DNA of 64,000 bases from Doris montereyensis (GCA_037039925.1 JAXRKP010000685.1:50001-114000), one strand, 5' to 3'. Shown: positions 1-53,358, counted from the first letter of the stretch. Translations and numbers: made by a program. The notes: generated by a model from the sequence alone, not told the origin.

Positions 1-162
1 ATACATCAGATATGAAAGCCATAAAAGTAAGGGAATTAAACGATTACCATTTCTATGGGCATACTGTTTGTCTGAGATTTCACTTAGTAATGCAAATGAA
101 AGCTATCACTATACACTGCTTCTGACTGAGATTCATTAAGGCACAATCATTTCTCAAACCAA

Positions 163-168
163 TTTATT
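163..168 (-). promoter_or_regulatory. Polyadenylation signal of the ITGB1BP1-like gene
   Basis: AATAAA on the minus strand (tttatt on plus), about 60 bases past the stop codon at 228-230. The spacing suits a short 3' UTR. Nothing else is recognisable in bases 1-162. Confidence 0.55.
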
Positions 169-227
169 GATTTGATATAAGTGATTTTTTCAAATGTATG
201 AAGTTAACACAATGCACCATCTGCTGT

Positions 228-3200
228 TCATGATTTAGCTGTGATGGCATCAAAAATTCTCCGCACACACTGGCAGATAGCTTGCGCTTGGTCCTGTTGG
301 TAAGAAGAGTAAAAACCGTTTTCATTTTAGACTGATATTTATAACTTAATAATTTAAACAGGCACTGTTGGTATTGTGAAGCAGTTGCTAAATAATTGTA
401 ATTTGGTAATAACATTGTTTATTTGGACATAGCAAAAGACCAACTTTTTAAGATATGAAGAAAAAAAAGAAAAGAATTCTATGACTCTATTGCTTCATGC
501 AATATCTAACTGCGGCTAGATGCATCCCTATTTCATGTATGTTATCACAAAGCTGAAAAAACCTTTATTTTTTCAAATGTGATATTTTATGATATTTCTT
601 TAGTCATTTGCTATAATCAATAGCTTGAGACAGAGAATATTCACTTCTCTTTTATTTACGCAAGCATCTACTGATAACTAAGCAGTATCATCATAACAAA
701 CAACAGAATTTCAAATTATCTATAATTGATTGGTTTTTCCATTGAGTTATGGTATCTTCATGGACCTATGAGTAAAGTTAATCACATTTAGGTATGTTCA
801 TAGGTAAGAGGAGAAATCTTAAATTGTAAGAAATGGAACAAAAGGAAAAACATACAAAGTGGTCTCTGTCTAAGAGGCTGGCCCTCCAGATGGCCTCCAA
901 GACAAAAACAGGGTGTAAACAAAATAATTAGTATAGAGCGCTAATCAGTCAGACCTTAGGCCTCAAGATGTTTCCAACGACGATGACCAGTCGCCAAGTA
1001 TCCCATACCGATGCAAACCATAGGTGTCAAACGCCTCGTTTATGTAAGCGGGTGTATGACATCCACATCAAAGAGTCTGATACTGACTCAGCAGGACCTA
1101 GCACTAGCATAACTTCAAGGCCTACAATGCAATACATGTTCTAGAAAGAGAAAAATGCAGCATTGCCAATCTGAATTTGAATTTTCGTTCCATTGCACTG
1201 AGCTTAGCAGACAATTTGGCCTTCTAATAAATTTAAAAAGTCGCCTTCTAAGCCAGACTGAAGCTTTTCGAGCGACCTCTTAGGCATATGATAATCAAAG
1301 AGGAAAATATCTGTTTCACATAAAAGCGGGCTCTAAGACAAAAACTACTGTGTAAAATATAAAGAGTTGTGAACCTCTGAATGGCACTGAAAAACACAAC
1401 ACTGATACACATTTTTGCCAACTTGACCAATTTTCACAGCTATGTTATGTTTTCCAAAACCATCATTGTAGTCTGTCAGGTGGGCTATTGTGTGTAGAGG
1501 ATGTCTCTGTAAAACTTCCTGTTCAAAAAGAAAGGTCAAATTTTAAAATGTCACTATTGAAAATGAGAACATAATATGTATTAAGATGTTTGATACGACT
1601 AGTGTGAGAGTGCAGTATGTATGCAGTGATTGAGATCTTGTTTTAGTCAAGTGTGCGCATCACTGAATCGTATAAATGACCAGCATCTGTAGGCCTATTG
1701 TATCTGTCCCCTGTTACAGTGTTTAAGATGTGAGTTTGTGACCCCATATATCATGGTTGTGAGGCCGTGCCAACAATCCTATTTCTATGAGCAATGGAGA
1801 GAGAGAGCGGTAACTTTCAATCTGTATTGTTGTGTTGCCTTGAGTAATGACCACCACTCAACCATCACCTGTGTGCCTCTATCTCCTTCCTTGAGGAACA
1901 AATCATGACTCCAAGTCTGGCTCTCTCTCTCACTCTGGTCCACTACATAACTACTCAGCATCGTTAGAGATGGGGCTGCTGAATTGGAACTCAGTCCTTA
2001 AAATATGCCTTAAAGGCCCTTTACGTGACTAGCAGTAGCAGGCAAATCAAAGCACCTATACCTCCCCCAGGTAGATAAAACTCGTAAGCCTTACAAGGTA
2101 GTCTAGGAGGAGGATAACTCTGATTTCAAACCATGAGCAGACAAGACTCACAAGCTTGGGAAAGCAACTTATCTAGTAATAAATCTCCAAATAAAATCCT
2201 GACCCTCTAGGTTTGGGGTTGGGTACATAAAAAAAAAGATAATGCTACAAACACAGCAATAAGAGAGCAAAAACAATCAATTGTCTTGGGAAAGAAAAAT
2301 GCTCCCGAAGGGCGCTCCTGAAACGTGATGGTGCAAGCCAGGTGGAAGTTATGAAGCGGAATAAGAGAACTGGAGAGGGAGTTGAAAGACCTAGGAGGGA
2401 GCGGTGGAGGCCTCTTGTTACTGGCTTATGCCCCACAGGGGTGACAGGGAATGAAGATGATAACTTACACAAATGTGGTTAATTTCTTTGGTGTAAGGTG
2501 ACCAAATATTTTATATATTATTTAAATATGTACTCTCATTTAAGAGGGTATGAATGTAAAATTTCCCATAACTCATTTATAGCTATAAAGTTCCCTAAAG
2601 GTCTAAGGGCACATGAAGTATGGAGTTGAAGATTGTCCCAGTATTTGTAGTGTCAAACAAAGGGGTGATGTCAAATCATCCCCTGCACAGGACCGTGGTC
2701 TATCTGGTATTACGTCCTACCAGAGGGTCTTAGTGTTTTTTTCAAATAACAGGAGATCAAGCATAGGAAACTGAGGATTCAATATTATGACCTAACAATC
2801 TCAAGTCTGACTATCTATTAGTAGACGTGTTGCCACTTACACTTACAAGATAGAACACATAGTTATTGTTCTTGCTCTGCTGTCAATTCTAATATTAAGA
2901 ATGTGCTGAAGAGACGTTTCTTTGGAGAGATATGAATTAATAAATAACCACAAGAATACATAAATAACATAAATAAATTCCACCCGTTATCTTCCAAGCT
3001 GTATAACACCTGAAACAAATTTCCACTGTGATATGAATCTTAAAATTAAAAGTTTTGATACGATGGAACGTACTTTGCCATTGGTGTCCAAAATTTTTAT
3101 GCCATGTCTTGAGACATTCATTATAACTTTATTTTCCTCTGTAGCATTTACTAGCAGTTTTCCATCAATCTGTGAATAATATTTAACGAAAAATTAAGAA

Positions 3201-6200
3201 AGCCTGTTTCACAAGAAAGGAAGTACACTTATTGTATGTAACACAGCAAAATATAAAATCTTGAACATTTTCATCTATAACATTTAAAATCATACATTTC
3301 ATACTATTTACAAACAGATATGGAAAGATGGAAATTGATCATTATGATAACAAAACATACTCAAATCATACTTTTTCCAAAACGAAACAATTCAAGCAAA
3401 AATGTAAATACTTATTCTGTCATCTTTAAACTGTCCAGATGAGCTAGATATAGAAACAAGTTTCATGCATCACCACAGTCCACTTTAAAAATCTCCTTAA
3501 TACTTAAAGGACTGTCTTGAGAATAAAAACTGAATATCCCATCCAAACACTGAGATCATATATTGTTGGTGACACTGTAATTGACAAAGAAACAAAAATA
3601 AAAGTCTCATGCTCATAAAATTGTTCACCTGATTTTCCTCTACAATATCAATAAGCTGAGCTTCTGTGTCTCTTTTTTTGGAATTGGTCAAGTTGATCTC
3701 TTGAACTGTCCCCAGATAAAATACCTGTAAGTAAAATCATACTATCATTATGTATGATAAACAGCTGTGATAGATAAATCATCCTCATGAATGAACTCTT
3801 GGTATTTAATAGGAGAGATGAGAAAATGCCCCCCCCCTTCCCCCAAAAAGAAATGACACATCTATGAACTGGTAATACAAGATAACAAAGTTATTGGAAA
3901 ATAAATCAATAAAGTCGTCTTATTGAGAGCAAAAGAGAAGAGAGGAAGGGGGCTGAAATTAGATTTTACCATATTATTAAAGAAATAACAAAGCCAGTAC
4001 TCCTTTGTTTGTCAAAAAATAAAAAGACTGAAATGGAATGAATAATAAATCCCAAACACTGGATTAACCTGGTTCATTGTGAAATCTGATATCACTATCA
4101 GAGGAGAAAAGTGTTAAAATCAAATTGAGAAGAAAAAAAAAAGAACAGAACGTTAGTATTTATAAGAATTTTCCAAATTTCATTTTATCCACAACAAAGG
4201 TGATCTTAGGGGTTTGAGTAGGATTTTTGATTTTGCCCCAACTTCCCTGTTCACAGCCAAGGGATGTTCTTCATGGACAGGTGTATTGTGATCTTCACAT
4301 GGGACTTCTTTCTTATTGTCTGTTTCTGATGGGACTAGTTGCTAATCTACATGAATCAAGGGATGGGGGTTTACTAGAAAAAACTTGACTGTCGGGCACT
4401 GACCCATAATCTTTTGGTTGAGAGGCCAACGCTTTGCCTCAGGACCACTGAGTCCCTAAAGATAAGAAATTCAAAGGAAGGCACTAAATAAGAGGCAAAT
4501 AACTTGTCAAAAGACTTCAAAAATGTAATGGCTGGAATAACTCGAGTCTTAACTTGGTTGACATATATGTAAAACCATATGATGTGCAACAACAATGTCT
4601 GTACCTGGAAATGGACTCTTTGATGCAGTATTTTGTCCACAGTCTCCTTTCCATCTTTTGTGCTGAGTGATACAGGCAAGTTTTCATTACTGGAGCTGCT
4701 CTGAAAAATTGAAAAGGCCTTGTTAAAAAATCTAAAGCGCAAGCAGTAAACTTGAGGCATTGTTCTTGGAATTTATTTTCGTGCCTTCTTTTTGCCCCCT
4801 CTATTTAACTCACTGAATGCTGTGACCAATATGTATTCACAGAGACAGCCCAGTGCCAAGGCTGACTAAAGGCTGATTACCATCAGATGCGAGTATTTTG
4901 CCTTTTCACTATATCCTTAACCAACACCATTCCGTCATGGCACTCCAACATAGAGTATACTAATAAAATGTCTAGATTCAAAAGATGTTAACTACTCATG
5001 CTTTTATGTGAACAATTTTTTAACAAATTTTTTTTAAGCTGTAAGGGAAGAAACCAGTAAGTCACAAAGGTCCGCAGAGGAAGAAAGAAGAAAACAACCT
5101 CAGCAAAAGTAATCATGACATTTATGTCCAGCCTAATTTCTTGACCTAGATATTTACACATTTGGAAAAGAGGGTTCAACTCTCAGGAACTGTGATAGAT
5201 TTTACGCAAAGGGTAAATCTGACATCATACAGTATCTATACAGTAGTATGTAAATAATTATTGATAACAAATTAGATAACTACTGAATTTCATCTTAAGA
5301 AAGACCGTCATATATAACCAAACGAAAGTCAGAATTTCTCGAACCATTGGTTAGTCCCAGTAAAATTAACCATTATCAATGACATTTGAACTGATTATTG
5401 TTAAAAAAATATTCGTTCTTTTCACCTCACACCAAGTCAGATTGGCAGAAATGACCAACACTAATCACAAAACACTGCAGTAACTCTTCTCTTTATTTGT
5501 TTACCCTAATGTATTACTCCGTTATGTCCCTTGAATGTACCATCCTATATAAATCCTTATGCCTGATCAGTTTGGGGGCTCAAGCTAGGCCTGGGCAAGA
5601 CTCGCTTTATGTTACTCGTTAATACCAACTACTGTCTGTTCTGGTCTCACGTTATTCTAGTACTCGCTTTGATGAATACCACGAAACCGCCTCGCACACT
5701 CATGTAAGCAAATATGAACACTGGAGCAGAGGCCTGAACTAAGGAGGACATGGGTAGGAAGTAAGGGCTTATGACCTCCATGTCCCTTGCTGATTGAAGC
5801 ATTGCGATTTTATAAGAGAAGACACAGTGAGAGACTGTTGTACCATATTTTGTTTATAAACTGTTGTCACCGTGGTTGAAGGAAAGGGTGGGATAGTTAG
5901 TTAAATACATGCCCAAAAGGAATGGGGGTGCTGCAATGGGTGTAATGGGAAATGGGGGTCGGTAAGGAAGCAGGCTTGCAAAAGGCTGAGGGAGCGAGAG
6001 ATGTCAACAGCGAAAGACGATTTCAACCCTCCTCTATCCTCCACCTGTACAGAGGTATTGTCTCTCACTCTCAGTCTGATCACATCAAAGCAGCTACACT
6101 TTTTACAGCCTAGGTTGGTATTGAGACTATGGTCAGATTCGAATAAAGTGCCAATATAGACTTGTATTCGTTTGTATCGAGTAACGCCCAGGCCTATTTA

Positions 6201-6572
6201 TAGGAGTCATAAAATAGAGAATGGTATAATGATGCAAATTTATCAAAATTAATTATTAATCTTAATACTAATATAATAATAATATATAAAAATATATATT
6301 TAACGAACTGGACATCAATTCTTAAAGTTAAAGTAGTCTAGTACCCTACTTTCATCAATAACGTGGTGAGATGAGTGTTCAACAAAAAGTTATATATAAA
6401 ACCAGTTTTGCAGAAGTTGGCAATAAACTAATTACATATTAGATAGATCTAGATCTATAATTAAGAAAATTATAAATCATAACTTATAACTATTCGTAAT
6501 TACCAGCTGACTGTCCATGGATTCACGGCTGCCATTTTGAGTAACTTTTGATGATCTCGATTTCTTAAACAT
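228..6572 (-). CDS. ITGB1BP1: Integrin beta-1-binding protein 1 (ICAP1)-like, 6 exons
   Basis: Exons in transcript order: 6572-6504, 4700-4605, 3724-3629, 3169-3074, 1518-1375, 293-228. All have GT/AG borders and all introns are phase 0. They give 188 aa; human ICAP1 is about 200 aa. ICAP1 is a small PTB-domain adaptor that binds the NPxY tail of integrin beta-1 and also KRIT1, restraining integrin activation. The basic start MFKKSRSSK and the Ser-rich stretch (about residues 5-35) match the family's N-terminus. The PTB fold runs from about residue 52 to the end: VFYLGTVQEINL aligns with the first PTB strand, then DGKLLVNATEEN, MNVSRHGIKI, the strand VYQCCVFQCHSE, and the C-terminal helix DQAQAICQCVRRIFDAIT, which closely matches the end of the human protein as I recall it. 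The ATG has A at -3. Exons 2, 3 and 4 are each exactly 96 bases. The start is head to head with the RSPH10B-like gene. Identification is by recalled family sequence, without a search. Confidence 0.87.
294..3073. other. Introns 5 and 4 of the ITGB1BP1-like gene (either side of exon 1375-1518)
   Basis: The sequence at 294-1374 and 1519-3073 has no coding exon that I can support. Less AT-rich patches at about 850-1140 and 1900-2460 look like old interspersed repeats, but I cannot assign them. The open frames at 1248-1430 and 2245-2472 (minus) match nothing I know. Confidence 0.4.
4230..4457 (-). mobile_element. tRNA-headed SINE-like repeat, family 2 copy
   Basis: Read on the minus strand, the end near 4457 resembles a tRNA: a box-A-like segment (ACTCAGTGGTCCTGAGGC), then a degenerate box B. 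The same body is found on the plus strand at 41698-41956 and on the minus strand at 60400-60621. It shares the stretch around 'ggacctcc...tgtctgtttc(t/c)gatg'. It lies in an intron of the ITGB1BP1-like gene. It is not a functional tRNA, because the anticodon arm is not intact. Confidence 0.5.
5586..6196. mobile_element. Inverted-repeat (MITE-like) element
   Basis: A perfect 11-bp terminal inverted repeat, TAGGCCTGGGC at 5586-5596 and GCCCAGGCCTA at 6186-6196. Similarity continues inward (ACTCG on both arms). The element is about 611 bp with no transposase. The flanks do not show a clear long target duplication; a TA duplication with the element starting GGCC is possible. The superfamily is not assigned. 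The minus open frame at 5901-6083 inside it is not a recognisable protein. Confidence 0.55.
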
Positions 6573-6906
6573 AATTTTTAAAGTAGTCTAGATCAAGAAT
6601 CTTGATTCTCTGAAAGGATAAAACTTGTTTTCCCCCTTGATCTAGATCTAAATCTAGGCCAATAAGCATAACTTAAGACTTTGATGTGGTTGAAGTTCTG
6701 AACTCACTGTCCTGTATTATAGATCTAATTATCAAGTCGATGTAACTCTCATCATCTTTTTATTTAATTTTAATAATTTCACGTCGTCATGAAAGTCAGC
6801 GGCGTAGATCTTGATCTAATATCACTATGGTCTAGATCTACATATTAATTGAATCAACAATTCAAAACTGTGTTAGCAAATGATCTAAAGCTACGAACTA
6901 GATCTA
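6441..6906. repeat. Cluster of AGATCTAGATCT palindromic motifs
   Basis: Overlapping AGATCT / TCTAGA palindromes occur at about 6441-6456, 6587-6594, 6640-6656, 6721-6726, 6805-6818, 6830-6840 and 6898-6906. They surround exon 1 of the ITGB1BP1-like gene and the shared promoter. A second cluster lies in KIF6 intron 1. Confidence 0.7.
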
Positions 6907-7225
6907 TCGACACAGTCAAAAGTTGCTGTTTAATGTTGAATATTTGTTGTTTTCGGTTTGAGTTTCGCACTATGCAGTTTTCTATCTCTACTCTCTTCCT
7001 CGTACGTTGAGCCGCCTACGTTGCTGTTGTCTTTCATAACTGGCTTTTAACATGCACATTTGATTTTACATTCTAACGCTTTTACTCAACAAAAATTATA
7101 ATTTTTGCTCATTTATTAATTTGTTTGCCATTAATTTGAAGTTTTAAAATTATTTTATATCAACTACAACATAATCTTGTCTTTTACTCTAAAATGTGTA
7201 ATATTTATTTCGGTTTATCTTTGCT
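6573..7225. promoter_or_regulatory. Shared (divergent) promoter region between ITGB1BP1-like and RSPH10B-like genes
   Basis: The two start codons (6570-6572 minus, 7226 plus) are 653 bp apart with no other gene between them, so one region must drive both directions. I see no convincing TATA box. The region is AT-rich with several AGATCT/TCTAGA palindromes. I did not find a full RFX X-box; GTTGTC...CATAAC near 7024-7040 is only a partial match. Confidence 0.5.
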
Positions 7226-25960
<18,735 letters not shown>

Positions 25961-26404
25961 TTGATCATCCAAAAGTCATAGTGTAGATAATGTTAACCGA
26001 GATTACAAAAACATTCAGGTTTTATGTAACGTGTGGTCAGTTTCATTTGAAGCCTGTTTTTTCTCTCTTCTTTCTCTCTTTGTTTCTCTTTTTTTTCTTT
26101 ACAAAGTGTTCCATAATGTAAAATGTGATTGTTTCCTATCTGTGATATGTGGGGATTTCTATGATTTTCTGAAAAAATTTATCATTTTTCTAGTATTTTG
26201 TACAAGAAAAATATAACAAAGATTTTCTTTCGTAACTTAATTCCTCTACAAGTTAGTCACATTGATAATTTATTTTACTTTTTATATCATACGACTGAAA
26301 AGCAAAGTTGAAAAAAATATTTTATGCATTTTTATTTTTACAAATATGAATTGTAACATGGTGTTTATCAAAAATGTGTCAAATATGACTTGAACATCTA
26401 TGAG

Positions 26405-26410
26405 AATAAA
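26405..26410 (+). promoter_or_regulatory. Polyadenylation signal candidate of the RSPH10B-like gene
   Basis: The first AATAAA after the stop at 25958-25960, about 445 bases on. A second candidate lies near 26489. The interval 25961-26404 is AT-rich 3' UTR-like sequence with no other gene. Confidence 0.45.
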
Positions 26411-26534
26411 TAAGATCCACGCATTACTTGTTTTATTTCTGTCTTTTATTACTTTTCTCAAACTAGCCAAATTTCAAAGAGAGAGAAAAATAAAATGAGC
26501 AAATTAGGGAATAGTAAATTAAAGTAAGTCTCAT

Positions 26535-26770
26535 ACGCAGAGTTGAGCGTAGGACAACCAAGAGAGGAGTCCTGAGCTTTTGCATACGGCATAGTATGGT
26601 CCTTTTCCATTGGTTTCTACGCCCTTACTTTTGCAGAGTCTGAATAGACTTAGCTACCCATTTTAATGCTGGGTCGACAGGAGGGCAAGAAAACATTTGC
26701 CCAGACTGGGAATCAAATTCGGGCCTCCTCTGTGGTACTCAGATGTTCTACCTACTGAGCTACTGGCACC
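26535..26770 (-). mobile_element. tRNA-headed SINE-like repeat, family 3
   Basis: On the minus strand the 5' part reads TGCCAGTAGCTCAGTAGGTA (a good box A, TAGCTCAGTAGG), followed about 50 bases on by a box-B-like GAATTTGATTCCC. The rest of the block has no tRNA fold. Single copy in this window. Confidence 0.55.
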
Positions 26771-26995
26771 TCTAAATTAATGAATAAGAGCAGGTCAATT
26801 TTTTGTAGAGAATGGCCTAGTTGTAAGCAATGAGACCTAAGATTATGAAGTTGACGGTTTGCAGCCTAATTTCACTTGGCCCTTCGTGTAATTTGAAAAA
26901 CATGCTGGGCCCAGGAGCAAATTGGCACCATTTACTTACAACTTGGAGGGAAAGCCAGTGAGAGATCAGTATCCTATTTAAGGGTTGAATTTGTA

Positions 26996-27614
26996 CAGTA
27001 GTCGCTGGATAATTGCATTCAGAATAATCGCATGGTTGGCACAAATGCACGATGATGGCGGTTGACTAAATATGCTCTATTTAATAAATATCCATAAATG
27101 CACACCAGGTATACACAATTGCACGATCAAAACTACAAAACTGTGACAGCATTTGAGAAATAATTTGCCCTCTACACATTAAAAGCAAGACAAAAAATAG
27201 AGAAAGACGGTGAAAATCAAGTCTAGAAGGGAAAATCTTTGGTACATGTATGTAGGCGTAAACTGTTATGTCATCACCTTGTACAGGGATACACGCTCAT
27301 CATGCTTCTTGCCGGAGCCTACTGTGTGGTCCTTAGAACAGACTCTCGTGTCACCAACAGACAGAATGATTGCGATTGAAATTGTAAAACAAAAAGAAAA
27401 GGCTTGACAAAAAATGTAATCGTCCAAACTACACATGTTGCTATGTCTCTACACACAACCTGTCTTGTCGCATCATGTAATTGCCAACAGGAGTAGCCGA
27501 ATCAACAAACCCACTTACGGGACTTACATGGGTAGCTTCCCATAACAGCGTGGTATGCGTTATTGTATGCTCTTATCTTCTCCCAAACAGGGTGCAATTA
27601 TCCAACTCCTACTG
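26996..27614. mobile_element. TA-flanked Tc1/mariner (pogo/Tigger-like) non-autonomous element
   Basis: The left end CAGTAGTCGCTGGATAAT is mirrored at the right end (TIR about 22 bp, 19 identical), with TA directly outside both ends (26994-26995 and 27615-27616). The CAGT start and the '(G)GATAAT' block are like Tigger/pogo termini. The element is 619 bp with no transposase. It lies between RSPH10B and KIF6. Confidence 0.75.
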
Positions 27615-27616
27615 TA

Positions 27617-28745
<1,129 letters not shown>

Positions 28746-29043
28746 AGGGCAGTCGGAGCGAAGAATAGGACGAAGAAAGAGAACAAGAAAAAAAATAGCT
28801 ATCAGTGATCGACAAATTAATATCGCATACTCTCCCCAAAATGTATGTATGCGAGGGCGCATTTTATAGAGGAACTTGACTGGTTGCTTTATTTAAACTG
28901 ATTATTAATTGTATAGATCAAGAGTGATACACTATGCAATAGACCTACATAGGCGCTTAGCATGAAGACAATAACGACAATGGTTGTAATTTCGATAATG
29001 ACAATACAAAGTGAACATAGGAGAGGGAGGGAGAAAGAGAAAA

Positions 29044-29222
<179 letters not shown>

Positions 29223-29790
29223 AGTAGGCGTTGGACGTTGAACGGGGATGAACGGAATGGGGGGGGGTATGAAGGGTGGGAGACAGAAGCAAGGAAAACA
29301 GATGGCAATAACAACGGGGGGGGGTACGATATGGGAGAGAGAAACAAGGAGATAGCATTAAAAAGAAAGGAGTGCTGATAGAGGGAGGGGGTGTTATGTA
29401 CTTGATGGGAGGGGGAGGGTGCTATCTAGAAACAATGGGTGTTAGGTAGTTGAAAGAGAGACTGGGTTGGAAGAGGGGAAGAGGAAATTATTATATAATG
29501 AGCAGATAATGGAGTTACAGTGGAGTGATCAATAGTTGAGGATTAATGAAAATAAATGGCAATAAAATTTGTCATTTATCGCAAATACAGAGCAGACAGC
29601 CAGTTACCTATAAATAGCTCCCTGATACAAGCCAATCAGACATGACAATTTCCATCTGCCCAATACTGTAATGGTGGATAAACATGGTGGTGCTTGTTGT
29701 AAACAAAGCCTGGATTTAACATTCCATGACCGATCAGTGTCATGTCTGTATAAGTATTTGAGTTAAATAAGGAAGAAAACATAATTTAAA

Positions 29791-50053
<20,263 letters not shown>

Positions 50054-50738
50054 CAACCGCAATGAAACCAAAATATCAGGTGCAGGATGGGAAAGACACC
50101 AGAAGAAAATCGTAGCTTTGTGAATAACCAACGTAACAACATATTACTTAGTTTAGTATAAAAAATGAATCAAATGATGCTGTCAGCATGTACATATGTC
50201 CAATATTGATTTTTCTACATTTTAAGAGAAAGCATAGGGTAAATAAAATTGGTTTTCATACAATTCCTGTAAAGACTTACAGAAGGATATTCTTGTTTGC
50301 AATTGATGTACCAATAAAAAACCTCGACAAAAATTCTATTTTTAAACATTTTCGTGAGGAAGAAATAGATATATCAGAAAAAACCTTGATCTTTTTTATA
50401 GCTTTAAATCTGTTCATTGAAAAGATAATATTTTCTTCAGTGGACTCCATACTGACAGTTATTTATCTTTATTATCCACTTATTAACAGTTATTTATTTT
50501 TATTATCTACTATTTGTACCATGCCTTATTATGCTTGCTTCAAAATGTTGTGCCTGTACAATACATTCCAACTTTTCGTGAAGAACAACAGCGCACTCTC
50601 ATTCAGGGGTGAAATGACCAGTCCGCACAATTACCACATGACTGCCTTCAGAAATGTTGATACTTGACCCTACATTTTGCTTTTACAAGAGAGAAAAAAA
50701 GCTGTTTTTGTTGCCATACTAAGTTTTTACATTCATCA
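50054..50738 (+). other. KIF6 3' UTR and flank
   Basis: AT-rich. The 159-residue plus-strand open frame at 50188-50667 overlaps the likely 3' UTR and is hydrophobic and AT-driven; I do not call it a gene. Confidence 0.4.
50242..50247 (+). promoter_or_regulatory. Polyadenylation signal candidate of KIF6
   Basis: AATAAA about 190 bases after the TGA at 50051-50053. Confidence 0.5.
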
Positions 50739-51030
50739 TCCTCATCATCATCATCATCATCAACTATGTATCCTCCTCTCTGATTGTCTACAGAAATCGT
50801 CTCTATCCATTGCCGGTCTCTCAGCGTCTGTTGTTGACATTTGTAAGGGTTCTCTCACATCATACGCCCACTGTCTTCATAGCCTTCCTCTAGTTCTTCT
50901 TCGATTTACTTTCCTTTCCAACACCGTTCTTTCACAGCGAAGTCATGAATGCCTCTTGAGATGTTCAAAGCACTTCATCTCTAGTTTTCTGACAAACTTC
51001 TCTATATGGCTGTTCCACCACAAGTTCTTC
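50739..51030 (-). pseudogene. LINE reverse transcriptase C-terminal fragment with (ATG)n tail
   Basis: On the minus strand: KGKVNRRRTRGRL, RQWAYDVRE, then (next frame) PLQMSTTDAERPAMDRDDF and CRQSERRIHS stop (TAG, 50763-50765). This is the usual end of a LINE RT (RRTRGRPRRQW...TTDAERLAMDRD). A (ATG)n run at 50739-50762 follows, which would be the element's 3' tail. 5'-truncated and frameshifted. The plus-strand open frame at 50677-51084 is its antisense shadow. Confidence 0.7.
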
Positions 51031-51436
51031 TCAAATGGACTTATTTACTTTTATGTACAGTCCATGAAATTCTTATATATATGAAATTATAAGGTTTACA
51101 TATGAAATGCATTTTGGTAACAGTTACATCATTTTGCCTTTTACCTTAAATACACAGGTGAAACAAATCCACAGAAATGTTAAAGTAGTAAAGCACCAAG
51201 TTGTCAGAATGTCACTATGCCTGTATGAATAAATGGAAGGAAAAGTCAAAGACACAAGATATTAAAGATATACATCATAAGAATAAGATAGACAATTAAA
51301 TTTGTGGTTCACAACTATTCTATCACCTCCTTGGTTACCAGAATATTTGTTATCAGGACCAATTTTACTCCATCTTTAATATTGATAGTATATCTCTGTA
51401 CAAGCAGAGATTTCTTGGAGGTATGTTTTTAGATAC
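51031..51436. other. Intergenic, nothing recognised
   Basis: AT-rich filler between the LINE fragment and the GA microsatellite. Confidence 0.4.
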
Positions 51437-51830
<394 letters not shown>

Positions 51831-53079
51831 AATCAAAGAAGAGCAGTGTACCTAAAGTATAATGGAGAATTGTTTCAGTTGCTTGTGTTTTTAAAAGTAA
51901 TAAAAGCAATGAAAGTATTTACTTAGATTTTGTGATAAACTTTTTCTACTTCACTTGTTTTGAAATACTAGCTATTGAAAATTGCATAAATAGAATTTGC
52001 ATTAACAGATACAGTTTGTAAAATTATCGGCTGTAAATGATAATACTTCAAAGTAATGCCTACTGTAAAAAACAACCCTGGAATATCAGACACAGTTACA
52101 ATGCAGTAGATGGAATCATATGCCTGAATTTTGTCACAGAGATTTTAAGTTGATGATACATAATTTATTCAAATGCAAACCACAACAAAAAGGAATTCCT
52201 CGTCATCATATTGCCAACATGAACGGCTTAAAATTGTTATACAGTAGTTACTACCCAAATGTCCGCCCTCATAATGCCTGTTTTTTAAAAATGCCAGCAA
52301 TGTTAGTGAATCCAAGTTTTTTTCTATATAAATTGCCCCTCTAAATGCTCATTTCAAAACTAAGATTTCCACTAAATACCCGTCCTGTATGGCAACTGCA
52401 GATATACTCTTCTACAAATTATCATTAAGTACATCCGTAATTGATTAAATATTCATTTTTATTATATTATGATTTATTCTTTTCTGTCCGTTGTCTTAAT
52501 TTTAACATGAGCATTATGAATCCAAGGAGTTATAGGATTATGTTAATTTATGTGGTAAAGATTGAATTTCTGATCCATACTCAGTGAACTCAAATGAACC
52601 GATTTTCCCATAAATGTCTGTGTCGCCTTAAACCTGTTTTCTCTGCTTCCTGAACCCCAGGCATTTAGGTGGTAACTACTGTAATTGGTAAAGCATTTCA
52701 CATAAATTTCATTGCCTCAGTGTTCCATAAATTTAGAGATACATGTATGAACCAAAAATATGTATGAGAAAATTGAAATTTTAAAAAGCCATTGTATTCA
52801 TTATGTTTAATATGCCATGACATGAATTAGATTTTCCAACAAGGGAGTTTTGAAATTGGAAAATCCTTTGATGAAATATTTATATATTTAAACCAGACTT
52901 ACATTAATGATATTTCAAACCATAAAATCAAATTTGCTCTCATCTAATTTTTACATTTAATTCAATGTAACTGTTGAATCATAATAAATTCTTGTACAAA
53001 AATTGGATTTTCACATTATTTTAATTGTATGCATTTGATTGATTGCTTATTGTCAAACTGTTGTTATTATAATGGTAAA
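51831..53079. other. Intergenic, nothing recognised
   Basis: AT-rich with no coding signal. The short open frame at 52120-52344 matches nothing I know. Confidence 0.4.
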
Positions 53080-53358
53080 TTTCCTTTTGGCCTCACAGAA
53101 CCAGAGTTTATCTTGGCTTCTGTAGTGTGAAGTGGATTAGGTGATGATAATCATCTCTTCGACAGGACACTAGTCTATCACAGGTTTATATTCAAAAGCT
53201 GTTGCTGGTACCCATTTGTACTTGGGTCGAGTGGGGAAAATGTTTGTTAAATGTGTTTTCCAAATAAAACAACATTGAACCTGGGATTTGCTAGGATTCA
53301 AACCCAGGGCGTCATGATCCTTTGTCCTGTAACCTAACCACTATGCCATCGATGCCAC
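53080..53358 (-). mobile_element. SINE-like repeat, family 1 copy 4
   Basis: Same body and tRNA-like head as at 37858-38138, more diverged (box B region GGGTTTGAATCC on the minus strand). Confidence 0.65.

Noticed and set aside
2245..2472. 75-residue minus-strand open frame in an intron of the ICAP1-like gene
   Set aside because: No recognisable domain, no supporting splice structure, and not needed by the neighbouring gene.
50188..50667. 159-residue plus-strand open frame
   Set aside because: Lies in the probable KIF6 3' UTR, AT-driven, hydrophobic, and resembles no family I know.
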